Of a stretch of 50,594 bases of DNA, positions 41,624 to 50,594 are shown in pieces (the first letter of the stretch is position 1; each line of letters begins with the position of its first letter). The notes below the pieces were generated by a model. That model ran no database searches. It saw only the letters and a program-made list of their open reading frames with translations, and was not told the DNA's origin. The DNA comes from Deltaproteobacteria bacterium (GTDB lineage: Bacteria > Desulfobacterota > Syntrophia > Syntrophales > UBA2192). Where the stretch lies: assembly GCA_012728915.1 (NCBI GenBank), contig JAAYEC010000047.1, positions 1-50,594 on the forward strand. Direction: 5' to 3'. The position numbers and the translations under genes were made by a program.

Positions 41624-43726
41624 ATGCAGAACATGGTATTTGGACCCGGCAACGAAGGAAGGGAGGTATTCTGGAATACCACGAATTACCAGATCCCCCT
41701 CGACATCTTCGCGCTCATCGCCCTGGCCATCATGGGCTACGGGCTCTACACGCGTCTGAATTTCTGGAAGGCCATGGGGAAGGCGGAGGTCCGGGATGAC
41801 AACCGGGGCGAGCGCATCAAGAACCTTTTCAGAAACGGCATCCTGCAGCTCTCCGTGTGGCGGGACTTCTACCCAGGACTGATCCACGGACTCATCTTCT
41901 TCGCCTTCTTCGTCCTGATCTGGGGAGCCGCCATCGACGCCACCTCGTTCTACACGGGGATCCACCTGCCCGGCAAAGGGTACCTGGCCTTTTCCTTCAT
42001 CATGGATCTTTTCGGCCTCTTTGCCATCGTGGGCGTCATCCTGGCGATCGACCGGCGCTACATCAAGAAACCCGACCGTCTCGGCTACAAGGGAACGCCC
42101 GATAACCGGCCCGAAGACGCCATCGTCCTGCTCCTCATCCTGGCCATCATGGTGACGGGCTACATCGTCGAGGGCATCCGCATCGTCGCCACGGGCAACC
42201 CCGACTTCGAGAAATGGTCCTTCCTGGGCTACCTGGTGGGGCAGTTCTTCGTCGGGATCAACCTGGAGACCCTCAAGACCTCCCACAAGGTCCTGTGGTG
42301 GACGCACGCCTTCCTGGCCTTCGGCTTCATCGCCTACATTCCCTTCTCGAGGATGCTGCACATGGTGGCCTCGCCCGCCAACCAGTTCATGGCCACCCTG
42401 AAGCCCGTGGGGCAGCTCGAGCCCATCCGCGACTTCGAGAACGCCGAGAGCTTCGGCGTGGGCAAGCTCGAGGAATTCACCTGGAAGCAGATCTTCGACA
42501 GCGACGCCTGCACGCGATGCGGCCGTTGCCAGGACGGCTGCCCGGCCTACCTGACGGGCAAGGAGCTCTCGCCCAAGAAACTTATCCAGGACATCAAGGA
42601 CCACTGGCTCACGCGCGCGCCGCTCTACGCGGCGGCCGCCAAGGCCGCCAAGGCGGCCGGCCCCGACGCCGCGGCCCCCGAGATTCCCGAGAGCGAGAAG
42701 AACCTCATCAACGACGCCGTGGGCGTCAACCCCGTGTGGGACTGCACCAACTGCATGCACTGCATGGAGCACTGCCCCGTCATGATCGAGCACGTGCCGA
42801 AGATCGTCGACATGCGGCGCTACAAGGTTCTCATGGAGGCCGACTTCGCCCCCGAGCTGCAGCTGACCTACCGCAACATGGAGAACAACTCCAACCCCTG
42901 GGGCATCGGCGCCCACATGCGCGGCGACTGGGCCAAGGAGCTGGGCGTGAAGACCATGGCCGAGAACCCCGAGGCCGAGTACTGCTGGTACGTGGGATGT
43001 GCGGGCGCCCTGGAGGACCGGGGCAAGAAGGTCTCGGCGGCCTTCGCGAAGATCCTGCAGGCCGCCGGCGTCAACTTTGCCATCCTCGGCGTCGAGGAGA
43101 GCTGCTGCGGTGACTCGGCCATGCGCGGCGGCAACGAGTACCTCTACCAGGCGCTCGCCCAGGCCAACATCGAGGTGATGAACGGCTACGGGGTCAAGAA
43201 GGTCATCACGACCTGTCCCCACGGCTACAACGTGATCAAGAAGGACTACCCCCAGCTGGGCGGCACCTACGAGGTCTACCACCACACGGAGATCATCGCC
43301 GAGCTCATCGCCAAGGGGAAAATCAAGCCCGCGAAGGCCGTCGAGGGGCTCTTCACCTACCACGACTCGTGTTTCCTCGGCCGCTACAATAAGGTCTACG
43401 ACCAGCCCCGGAAGATCCTCCAGGCCGTGCCCGGCCTCAGGCTCGTGGAGATGGAGAAGCACCACGACCACGGCTTCTGCTGCGGCGCCGGCGGCGGCCG
43501 GATGTGGATGGAGGAGCATCACGGCGAGCGGATCAACAACTATCGCACGGACATGGCCCTGAGGGTGAACGCCACGGCCGTCGCCACGGCGTGCCCCTTC
43601 TGCAACACCATGTTCATGGACGGCCTGAAGGCCCGCAACGTCGAGGAGAAGGTCGCGGCCAAGGACATCGCCGAGATCGTCTGGGAATCCCTGGAGGCAA
43701 AGGAAGAACCGAAGGCCGAGGCCTGA
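41624..43726 (+). CDS. Membrane (Fe-S) oxidoreductase of the EMO/HdrD-like type (ETF:menaquinone oxidoreductase candidate)
   Basis: The 700-residue product joins a membrane domain of five or six segments (about 25-46, 84-107, 120-142, 167-189, 223-248, NarI-like with several His for heme b) to a soluble HdrD-like part. Two 4Fe-4S motifs are CTRCGRCQDGCP (296-307) and CTNCMHCMEHCP (374-385). Two CCG domains follow, with CCG at 494-496 and 619-621. Proteins with this architecture encoded beside etfBA were described as ETF:(methyl)menaquinone oxidoreductase in syntrophic fatty-acid degraders, and the position here fits that role. The quinone and direction of electron flow are inferred. Confidence 0.88.
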   Translation: MQNMVFGPGNEGREVFWNTTNYQIPLDIFALIALAIMGYGLYTRLNFWKAMGKAEVRDDNRGERIKNLFRNGILQLSVWRDFYPGLIHGLIFFAFFVLIWGAAIDATSFYTGIHLPGKGYLAFSFIMDLFGLFAIVGVILAIDRRYIKKPDRLGYKGTPDNRPEDAIVLLLILAIMVTGYIVEGIRIVATGNPDFEKWSFLGYLVGQFFVGINLETLKTSHKVLWWTHAFLAFGFIAYIPFSRMLHMVASPANQFMATLKPVGQLEPIRDFENAESFGVGKLEEFTWKQIFDSDACTRCGRCQDGCPAYLTGKELSPKKLIQDIKDHWLTRAPLYAAAAKAAKAAGPDAAAPEIPESEKNLINDAVGVNPVWDCTNCMHCMEHCPVMIEHVPKIVDMRRYKVLMEADFAPELQLTYRNMENNSNPWGIGAHMRGDWAKELGVKTMAENPEAEYCWYVGCAGALEDRGKKVSAAFAKILQAAGVNFAILGVEESCCGDSAMRGGNEYLYQALAQANIEVMNGYGVKKVITTCPHGYNVIKKDYPQLGGTYEVYHHTEIIAELIAKGKIKPAKAVEGLFTYHDSCFLGRYNKVYDQPRKILQAVPGLRLVEMEKHHDHGFCCGAGGGRMWMEEHHGERINNYRTDMALRVNATAVATACPFCNTMFMDGLKARNVEEKVAAKDIAEIVWESLEAKEEPKAEA

Positions 43727-43785
43727 TCGACGGCGGGCAGAACCGCCGCCGCTTGACATCCGGTCAGTGAAGCCGCTGAGATCGA

Positions 43786-43821
43786 GTCCCCGCCCGCATC
43801 CGCGGGCGGGGACTTTTTTTT
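43786..43821 (+). terminator. Strong intrinsic terminator after the EMO gene
   Basis: GTCCCCGCCCGC (43786-43797) pairs perfectly with 43802-43813 over a 4-base loop and is followed by eight T. Confidence 0.93.
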
Positions 43822-43831
43822 ATGAATTCCA

Positions 43832-43861
43832 TTGACATAGGCCGGGACTTATGTTTACAAA
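43832..43861 (+). promoter_or_regulatory. Putative promoter of fadL
   Basis: TTGACA (43832-43837) and TACAAA (43856-43861) are 18 bases apart, right after the terminator and about 65 bases before the fadL ATG at 43933. Confidence 0.5.
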
Positions 43862-43932
43862 TTCCGCAAGCGGAGTGCGTCTTCAGGGCATTTGTGGCAT
43901 CATGAGTTCATTGGTTCTAAGGAGGGGATCTT

Positions 43933-45189
43933 ATGTTCAGGAGGAGACTTGCTTATTCGTTCCTAATCATCGTTTTCGCGCTTTCCCTTTCCACGTCGGC
44001 TTTTGCCTCCGGCTTTGCGCTGTATGAAGGCAGCGCCCGCGGCAACGTTCTGGGCGCGGGCCTCACGGCATCGGCCGACGACCCGTCGGCTGTCTTCTAC
44101 AACCCGGCCGGCATCACCCAGCTCAAGGGCAAACAGGCCATGATCGGCGTGACGTTCATCACCCCGATGATCAGTGTCGAGACGGCGGACGGCTCCAGGA
44201 AGGATGATTTCAAGCGTAACTGGTTCTACCCACCCCATGCCTACTACACCCATCAGATCGACGACAAGTGGTGGGCGGGTGTCGGGGTCTTCAGTCGCTT
44301 TGGCCTTGGCACGGAGTTCAACCCGGCATGGCCCGGACGCTACAACAGCTACAAGGCCAACATCCAGACCCTCGAGCTCAACCCCAACATCGCCTACAAG
44401 ATCAGCGACAAGCTTTCCATCGCAGGAGGCCTCAGCCTGATGTGGTTCGACCTTGAGCTGAAACGAAAGCTCAACACGGCGGCCCTCGGCGTGGGCGACA
44501 CGGACTTCGTGCTGGACGGCGATTCCTTCGGATGGGGCTTCAACTTGGCCATTCACTACAAGCCGACGGACTGGATGCAGGCGGGCGTTTCCTACCGCAG
44601 CCGGGTGAGCCAGCACGTGGAAGGAGATGTAAAGGTCAGCAACCAGATCGCGATTCCCGGTGTCGTGAACATCGTCAACATGGGCGACTCGGGCAATCTC
44701 CACCTGCCTGACATGATCTTCGCCGGCGTGAATTTCAACATCCGGCCGGACCTCACGCTGGGCGGCGGCATCTACTGGACCCGCTGGGACTCCTACGACA
44801 AGCTGGAGATCCAGTTTGACAGGCCCTTCGGCGCACCTCCGGCAGCGAAGTCCACGTCCCGGAAGGCCTGGGACAACGTCTACCGCTTCCTGATCGGCAC
44901 GGAGTGGAAGATCAACCCCAACTGGGATCTCCGGCTGGGCTATGCCTTCGACGAGGCCCCCGAGCCCGACGACACGATTGACTTCATCCTGCCCGACAAC
45001 GATCGCCACATGTTCAGCGTGGGCTTCGGCTATCACAAGAACAACTGGGCCCTCGATTTCTCCTATACCTACATGTTGATTATCGACCGCAACGAAATCG
45101 CGGCGAGGGCGGCCCAGGGTATCCATGCCTGCAAGTTCGTCGACGGCGTGGCCCACCTGATTGGCCTGAGCTACACCTACAAGTTCTAG
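43933..45189 (+). CDS. OmpP1/FadL family outer-membrane transporter
   Basis: FadL-type porins take up hydrophobic compounds such as long-chain fatty acids or aromatics. The 418-residue product has a signal peptide (cut near AFASG) and the plug start SGFALYEGSARGNVLGAG with the NPAG-like element DDPSAVFYNPAGITQL. This is the FadL hatch motif. Barrel strands follow and the last residue is Phe (LIGLSYTYKF). The aagga before the ATG is the ribosome-binding site. It stands just before an acyl-CoA ligase, fitting uptake followed by activation. Confidence 0.92.
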   Translation: MFRRRLAYSFLIIVFALSLSTSAFASGFALYEGSARGNVLGAGLTASADDPSAVFYNPAGITQLKGKQAMIGVTFITPMISVETADGSRKDDFKRNWFYPPHAYYTHQIDDKWWAGVGVFSRFGLGTEFNPAWPGRYNSYKANIQTLELNPNIAYKISDKLSIAGGLSLMWFDLELKRKLNTAALGVGDTDFVLDGDSFGWGFNLAIHYKPTDWMQAGVSYRSRVSQHVEGDVKVSNQIAIPGVVNIVNMGDSGNLHLPDMIFAGVNFNIRPDLTLGGGIYWTRWDSYDKLEIQFDRPFGAPPAAKSTSRKAWDNVYRFLIGTEWKINPNWDLRLGYAFDEAPEPDDTIDFILPDNDRHMFSVGFGYHKNNWALDFSYTYMLIIDRNEIAARAAQGIHACKFVDGVAHLIGLSYTYKF

Positions 45190-45194
45190 GCATG

Positions 45195-45238
45195 GTTTCG
45201 AGGGGAAGTGCGGACATTGCCGGGCTTCCCCTCGAAAC
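45195..45238 (+). terminator. Hairpin after fadL
   Basis: GTTTCGAGGGGAAG (45195-45208) pairs perfectly with CTTCCCCTCGAAAC (45225-45238). There is no U-run, so it could be a Rho-aided or 3'-end-stabilising structure rather than a standard terminator. Confidence 0.6.
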
Positions 45239-45243
45239 GGCAC

Positions 45244-45428
45244 AGGGCATAAGGCGAACGGGAACAGGCGCAAGACAAAGGGCAAAAGGCTAAAGGCGGG
45301 ACCAGAGGCCTGCTGCCCTTTCTTTCTCTTAGCCCCAAGCCTTTCGCCTTAAGCCGGTTCATCGTCCTGAGCCTGTTCAGGGTGATTTCCTGTTTTTTGC
45401 CCTTCGCCATACGCCTTAAGCCTTTTTT
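45244..45428. repeat. 7-mer array with one forward arm and two inverted arms
   Basis: The forward arm (45244-45300) has GGGCATA, AGGCGAA, CGGGAAC, AGGCGCA, AGACAAA, GGGCAAA, AGGCTAA, AGGCGGG. Inverted arm 1 (about 45329-45357) gives CGGCTTA, AGGCGAA, AGGCTTG, GGGCTAA. Inverted arm 2 (about 45395-45428) gives AGGCTTA, AGGCGTA, TGGCGAA, GGGCAAA. A separate dispersed motif (tcgtcctgagcctgttcagg, 45363-45382) lies between the two inverted arms. Confidence 0.8.
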
Positions 45429-45440
45429 GCGAGGTGCCCC

Positions 45441-47147
<1,707 letters not shown>

Positions 47148-47155
47148 ACACCAGA

Positions 47156-47234
47156 GACGTTGTTTACTAATTCGAATAACTCTGCGACGCCCTGAGACGT
47201 TTGCGAGAAGTTATTCGAATTAGTAAACAACGTC
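47156..47234. repeat. 26-bp perfect AT-rich inverted repeat between convergent genes
   Basis: The left arm 47156-47181 and right arm 47209-47234 are exact reverse complements of 26 bases, with a 27-base loop. The arms carry gttgtttactaattcgaat, clearly more AT-rich than the surrounding genes. It fills the gap between the convergent fadD-like and CoA-transferase genes (left arm 9 bases after one stop, right arm 1 base before the other). No U-run is present. It resembles a REP/MITE-type mobile palindrome more than a terminator. Confidence 0.8.
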
Positions 47235-47235
47235 C

Positions 47236-49107
47236 CTATTCCGCCCGGAAGGAGATGACGATCTCGTAGGCCCCCTCGGAGACCACGGCGCGCAGCGGGT
47301 AAGGGGTCTTCTCGAAGACACGCAGCATGGACTTGTTGTCCAGCAGCACGTCGGCCCGGAACCCCTCGATGCCGCCCTGCTCGCGGGCGATCCGGATGAG
47401 CAGGTTGAGCAGGAAGGTCGAGATCCCTTTTCCCTGGTAGGCCTCGTCGACCAGGAAGGCCGTGTCCGCATAGGGCCTGTCCGGCAGGCGGACATAGCGG
47501 CCTTCGGCGATGATCCGCTCGATTCCCTTCTCCTGCACCACCCCCACGATGGACATGGTCCTCCGGTAGTCCACGTTGACGTACCCCTGCATCGCCCCGT
47601 GAGGCATGGCCTTGATGCGGGTGAAGTAGCGGTAGTAGACGGCCTGGTCGGAGAAGCGGTAGAAGAGCCTTCTCATCTCGTCCTCGTCGGAGGGCTTGAT
47701 GGGCCGGAAGTGGACCTTCAGGCCGTCCTTGAACGTCTCCGTCCGTGCCAGCTTCTCCGGGTAGAGATGTCCGGACTCGGCGAGAAAGATCTGGTCCCTG
47801 TAAAGAAGCCTCGCTTCCTTGGCCTCCTCCACGAGCCGCTGACGATCGCCGGGGTGGGCGATGTCGATCATGGCCTGGGCTCTCTCCCGGATGGTCCGGC
47901 CCGTGAGGTAGGCGATCCCGTATTCCGTCACGACCATGTCGAGGGATTCCTGGTTGGTGAACTGGTTCGGGTAGTCGGCAATCGACGCGAGGATGTTGGA
48001 CTCGCCCTTGCGGTTTCGGCTGGGCAGGGCGAAGATCGTGCGCCCTCCCCGGGAAAAGGCGGCCCCGGCGAAGAGCTCCGCCACGGCTCCCGCTCCGGCT
48101 GTCACGTTCCCCTTGCCCACGTGGAGGGCGATGCCGCCGGTGAGATCGGCCTTGCGGGCAGGCAGGATGGCGATGAAGCGGTCGTTGAGGCCGATGTTGC
48201 GCGGGTTCATGACCACGTCGATGGGCTGAAAGTCCACGAGCGCGTTGCCGTCGAGCCATTTCATCAGCTTGGGCGTTCCGAGCACGTAGGCCGCCACCGA
48301 CTTTCCCTGGAAGAAGCGCTTGCGGCGGTTCGTCACGGCGCCCGAGGTGACGAGGTCCATGAGGGCGTCCGTGAAGAAGGGCGTGTGAATGCCGAGGTGC
48401 TTCTTTTTCCAGAGATGACAGGCCAGGGCCTCGTAGATGGGCCCGATGGAGAAGGACAGGCAGCTCCCGTCCTCGATAACCGCGGCCACGTGCGCGGCGA
48501 TCCGGTCATAGGCGTCCGGCACGGGCCAGCGGGGCAGGTAGATCGGGGGCTCCCTGGCCTCGACGAAGAGGTCGAAGTCGTCGACGTGCACGAAGGTGTC
48601 GCCGACCGTCCGGGGGATCCCGGGGTTGACCTCCGCCACGACGAGCGAGGCGTACTCCATGGCATGCCGCGCCACGTCGACGCCTAGCCCGAGGCTGGCG
48701 TGGCCCTGCTCGTCGGGCGGCGTGATCTGGATGACGGCCACGTCGATGCGGACAGCGCCCGATTGGAAGAGCCAGGGAATCCTCGAAAAGCGGCTCGGGA
48801 TCAGGTCCACCCGGCCCGCCGTGACGGCCTCGCTTGCCACCCAGCCCGAGTAGAAGGTCTTGAGACGGTACTTTTTCGAGTAGCGCTCGTCGATGGAGAC
48901 GGTGTCCCCGAGGCTGACGAGCTGGATCAGTTCGAGGTCCTGCAGGTTGCCCCGTTCCGAGGCCATGAGGTGCCGGACGAAGGTGCGCGGCTCGGCCATC
49001 CCCGTCCCGAGGAAGATCGTCATGCCGGGTCTGATCTTCTCCAGCGCCTCTTCGGGCCTGACGATCCGGTCTTTCCAGAAGGGCGGGGTCTTGGGGCCGT
49101 GGAGCAT
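47236..49107 (-). CDS. Acetyl-CoA hydrolase/CoA-transferase fused to a GNAT acetyltransferase
   Basis: The protein has 623 residues. About 1-430 is an acetyl-CoA hydrolase/4-hydroxybutyrate CoA-transferase-like fold: GMTIFLGTGMAEPRTFVRHL, IQITPPDEQGHASLGLGVDV and the catalytic-Glu region MVVTEYGIAYLTGRTIRERA. About 440-620 is a GNAT domain (VHFRPIKPSDEDEMRRLFYR, then the acetyl-CoA loop AFLVDEAYQGKGISTFLL). The GNAT part resembles that of Pat-type protein acetyltransferases. The CoA part could move CoA between acyl groups and acetate. Substrates are not provable. It is preceded by a good promoter with an operator-like dyad and faces fadD. Confidence 0.88.
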   Translation of the reverse strand: MLHGPKTPPFWKDRIVRPEEALEKIRPGMTIFLGTGMAEPRTFVRHLMASERGNLQDLELIQLVSLGDTVSIDERYSKKYRLKTFYSGWVASEAVTAGRVDLIPSRFSRIPWLFQSGAVRIDVAVIQITPPDEQGHASLGLGVDVARHAMEYASLVVAEVNPGIPRTVGDTFVHVDDFDLFVEAREPPIYLPRWPVPDAYDRIAAHVAAVIEDGSCLSFSIGPIYEALACHLWKKKHLGIHTPFFTDALMDLVTSGAVTNRRKRFFQGKSVAAYVLGTPKLMKWLDGNALVDFQPIDVVMNPRNIGLNDRFIAILPARKADLTGGIALHVGKGNVTAGAGAVAELFAGAAFSRGGRTIFALPSRNRKGESNILASIADYPNQFTNQESLDMVVTEYGIAYLTGRTIRERAQAMIDIAHPGDRQRLVEEAKEARLLYRDQIFLAESGHLYPEKLARTETFKDGLKVHFRPIKPSDEDEMRRLFYRFSDQAVYYRYFTRIKAMPHGAMQGYVNVDYRRTMSIVGVVQEKGIERIIAEGRYVRLPDRPYADTAFLVDEAYQGKGISTFLLNLLIRIAREQGGIEGFRADVLLDNKSMLRVFEKTPYPLRAVVSEGAYEIVISFRAE

Positions 49108-49138
49108 GCGTCGTGCCTCCGACTGAGTTGACCCGGCT

Positions 49139-49168
49139 ATTATGACTTCAGGAGTCTTTCGAAGTCAA
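49139..49168 (-). promoter_or_regulatory. Promoter with operator-like dyad for the CoA-transferase/GNAT gene
   Basis: On the minus strand TTGACT (49168-49163), 18 bases and CATAAT (49144-49139). Inside it lies the dyad TGACTTC-N11-GAAGTCA (49143-49167), which overlaps the -35 and reaches the -10. Its position suits a repressor site. Confidence 0.6.
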
Positions 49169-49176
49169 TCCGTCAA

Positions 49177-49292
49177 GAAGGTCAGAAGGTAAGAGGGTAA
49201 GAGGGTGAGAGGGTTGAAGGATCCGGTAGCTGCCCGCATTCCGGAGGCATCTCCACGCTTCTCACCTTCCCACCTTCTCACGTTCTCTCTTC
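49177..49292. repeat. 8-mer array with inverted arms
   Basis: The left arm (49177-49220) has AGAAGGTC, AGAAGGTA, AGAGGGTA, AGAGGGTG, AGAGGGTT, GAAGG. The right arm (49259-49292) reverse-complements to AGAACGTG, AGAAGGTG, GGAAGGTG, AGAAG. It fills the gap after the minus-strand enoyl-CoA isomerase-like gene, whose stop is at 49296. Confidence 0.75.
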
Positions 49293-49295
49293 AAG

Positions 49296-50018
49296 TCAGT
49301 CTTTCCAGAACAGCTTCAGCGGTTCGATGACCTTCGGGTCTTCTTTATCGATGATCTCGACGATCACCGCGTGGAGCCTGCGCTTCATCTCGCCGAAGAC
49401 GCCCCGTTTTTTCCGGAGTGATTTCGCGAAGGCCATCGTCTCGGCGATGAGCGCCTCTTCGTTCTCGCAGGCCTTCGTGAAAACGCCGCACGCGGCCAGC
49501 TCTCCCGCCGTGTACCGCTTTCCCGTCAGGGCCATCTCGTTGAACGTGTCGTAGGGAATGGCCTTCTTCAGAAAGGCGAGCATCCCGGGAAGAAAGGGGA
49601 TGCCGATATCGATCTCAGGGAAGAAGAAAAAGCCCCTGTCGGCGCGCATGAACCGGAAATCGCAGGCGCAGGCCAGGATGGCCCCGTTGGCCGCCGCGTG
49701 GCCGTTGAGGCAGGCGATGACGGGCATGGGGTAGAGGAGCACCCGCTTGAAGACGTTATTGATCCCGTACATGAAGTCGCGGATGGCCTGGATGTCCTTC
49801 TGCTGCATCTTTCCCGTGATCCAGGCCAGGTCGATACCCTGGGACCAGCTCTTGGGGTCCGACGACACGATGACGACGGACGAGACGCCCGGGTCCTTCT
49901 CGATCTCGTCGAGCGCCCGCAAAAAGGCCGCCGTGAAATCCGGGTTGTGCCGGTTCTCTCCGTTGGTCAGGGTGATGACGGCGACACTCTCCTCTTTCCT
50001 CCACTCCAGGACGGCCAT
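49296..50018 (-). CDS. Enoyl-CoA hydratase/isomerase family protein (single-Glu type)
   Basis: This 240-residue crotonase-fold protein has the oxyanion-hole segment ACLNGHAAANGAILACACDF and FFFFPEIDIGIPFLPG. Glu135 in PEIDIG aligns with the first catalytic Glu of hydratases. The usual second Glu region (GGTQRL) is absent. This resembles peroxisomal/plant-type delta3,delta2-enoyl-CoA isomerases rather than a two-Glu hydratase. The likely role is moving a double bond during oxidation of unsaturated fatty acids, but this is inferred. The ggagagaag before the ATG is the ribosome-binding site. Confidence 0.85.
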   Translation of the reverse strand: MAVLEWRKEESVAVITLTNGENRHNPDFTAAFLRALDEIEKDPGVSSVVIVSSDPKSWSQGIDLAWITGKMQQKDIQAIRDFMYGINNVFKRVLLYPMPVIACLNGHAAANGAILACACDFRFMRADRGFFFFPEIDIGIPFLPGMLAFLKKAIPYDTFNEMALTGKRYTAGELAACGVFTKACENEEALIAETMAFAKSLRKKRGVFGEMKRRLHAVIVEIIDKEDPKVIEPLKLFWKD

Positions 50019-50040
50019 GCTTCTCTCCTTTCACGAACTG

Positions 50041-50061
50041 CAGGCTAAAGGCAAAAGGCCT
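50041..50061 (+). repeat. Short 7-mer array
   Basis: AGGCTAA, AGGCAAA, AGGCCTA at about 50042-50062, upstream of the enoyl-CoA isomerase-like gene. No inverted arm seen. Confidence 0.5.
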
Positions 50062-50071
50062 ATAAACCATC

Positions 50072-50248
50072 GTCATCGCGAGCCGAGCCTTGCGAGGCGT
50101 GGCGATCTACGATCAAGAAATACTCTGACAAAACCGGATCTAGCGATAAGAAGCTGGTCGCTCCAGTTCGAGGGTCATTGCGAGCACCCGCAGGGTGCGC
50201 GGCAATCTCTCACGAACGGCGAGATCGCCACGCTCCGCTCGCGATGAC
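50072..50248. repeat. Dispersed palindromic repeat of the GTCATTGCGAGC type
   Basis: gtcatcgcgagccgagcc...ggcgatct (50072-50107) resembles the reverse complement of 50221-50248 (gagatcgcc...cgatgac). A further half copy, gtcattgcgagcacccgc...gcaatctc, runs from 50174. This GTCATTGCGAG...GCAATCTC dyad is a common dispersed intergenic repeat in diverse proteobacteria. No gene is seen in the 321-base gap 50019-50339. Confidence 0.6.
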
Positions 50249-50339
50249 ATGAGTTTATCGCTGGATTCGGGTAAAAACCATATTTCAAACGAAGATTGCC
50301 GCTCTTTACGAGCTTGAACGGTCCCTGCCTGGACAGCCC

Positions 50340-50594
50340 TCAGGCCGGAATCGCCCGGTTGAGACGTTCGCGCACCCCTGACGCCTCAGCGTCGATGCGC
50401 TCCATCAGTTCGGCCACCGTCGGGACGTCGCGGACAAGCCCCGTCACCTGTCCCACCGTGAGGACACCCTTCTCGTTGTCGCCGTTTTTCGTGGCGATGC
50501 GGATGGCCCTGAAGGCGTTGGCCATGAAGGCAAGCTGCTTCGCGTTCCTCCAGCCCGAGGCCATCACCCCGACAAAGAGCTTGGCGTAGGGGAG
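50340..50594 (-). CDS. Nitronate monooxygenase family protein, C-terminal part (partial)
   Basis: The gene runs off the right edge; about 84 C-terminal residues are visible. LPYAKLFVGVMASGWRNAKQ, VGQVTGLVRDVPTVAELMER and the ending ERLNRAIPA match the FMN-dependent nitronate monooxygenase/2-nitropropane dioxygenase-like TIM-barrel family. Members in fatty-acid gene neighbourhoods may act as trans-2-enoyl reductases, so the name is only a family label. The FMN-binding core is outside the window. Confidence 0.75.
   Translation of the reverse strand, partial: LPYAKLFVGVMASGWRNAKQLAFMANAFRAIRIATKNGDNEKGVLTVGQVTGLVRDVPTVAELMERIDAEASGVRERLNRAIPA

Overview
The window is about 50.6 kb of GC-rich bacterial chromosome with short intergenic gaps. 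It looks like an anaerobic, probably syntrophic deltaproteobacterium of the Syntrophales/Syntrophus-Smithella type. This rests on gene content only: a four-subunit 2-oxoacid:ferredoxin oxidoreductase, EtfBA followed by a membrane HdrD-like FeS oxidoreductase of the EMO type, an AMP-forming acetyl-CoA synthetase, FadL, an acyl-CoA ligase, a CoA-transferase/GNAT fusion, an outer-membrane porin, a Kdo transferase and a type IV pilus operon. No 16S rRNA or tRNA was seen. Layout: 1-6652 is the conserved infB / DUF503 / rbfA / nrnA / truB / rpsO / pnp / M16 peptidase translation and RNA-decay operon, with most genes overlapping. 6793-8928 holds dut, a DUF39 homocysteine-biosynthesis-type gene and an FtsB/DivIC-like gene. 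9322-13937 is pilMNOPQ behind a very good sigma-54 promoter. 14141-20725 holds a TPR protein, an M24 peptidase, gcvH-lplA, rpsU, a LOG-family protein, holA and an NYN nuclease. 21190-25480 holds a second DHH phosphoesterase, rpe, a lipoprotein and waaA. 25560-29841 is a 2-oxoacid:ferredoxin oxidoreductase operon (gamma-delta-alpha-beta) plus an SDR. 30020-34704 is a minus-strand block with a TMTC-like TPR membrane protein, hflX, a DUF2283/RelE-like toxin-type pair and an FmdB zinc ribbon. 35048-36517 is a porin. 37055 to the end is a fatty-acid and acetate energy block: acs, etfBA, EMO, fadL, fadD, CoA-transferase/GNAT, an enoyl-CoA isomerase-like protein and a partial nitronate monooxygenase. 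How the genes may work together (inference): FadL and FadD import and activate fatty acids, beta-oxidation electrons pass from EtfAB to EMO and the membrane quinone pool, Acs interconverts acetyl-CoA and acetate, and the ferredoxin oxidoreductase handles 2-oxoacids. The most unusual features are non-coding. Nearly every second intergenic gap carries a degenerate phased array of 7-mers (RGGCNAA), 8-mers (AGARGGTN) or 9-mers (ACSGAAYAG-like). Many arrays occur as two inverted arms that would fold into long imperfect RNA hairpins. Several begin inside the stop codon of the upstream gene and even encode its last residues. A second notable feature is a 36-codon, leucine-rich leader ORF followed by an intrinsic terminator, placed before the 2-oxoacid:ferredoxin oxidoreductase operon like a ribosome-mediated attenuator.
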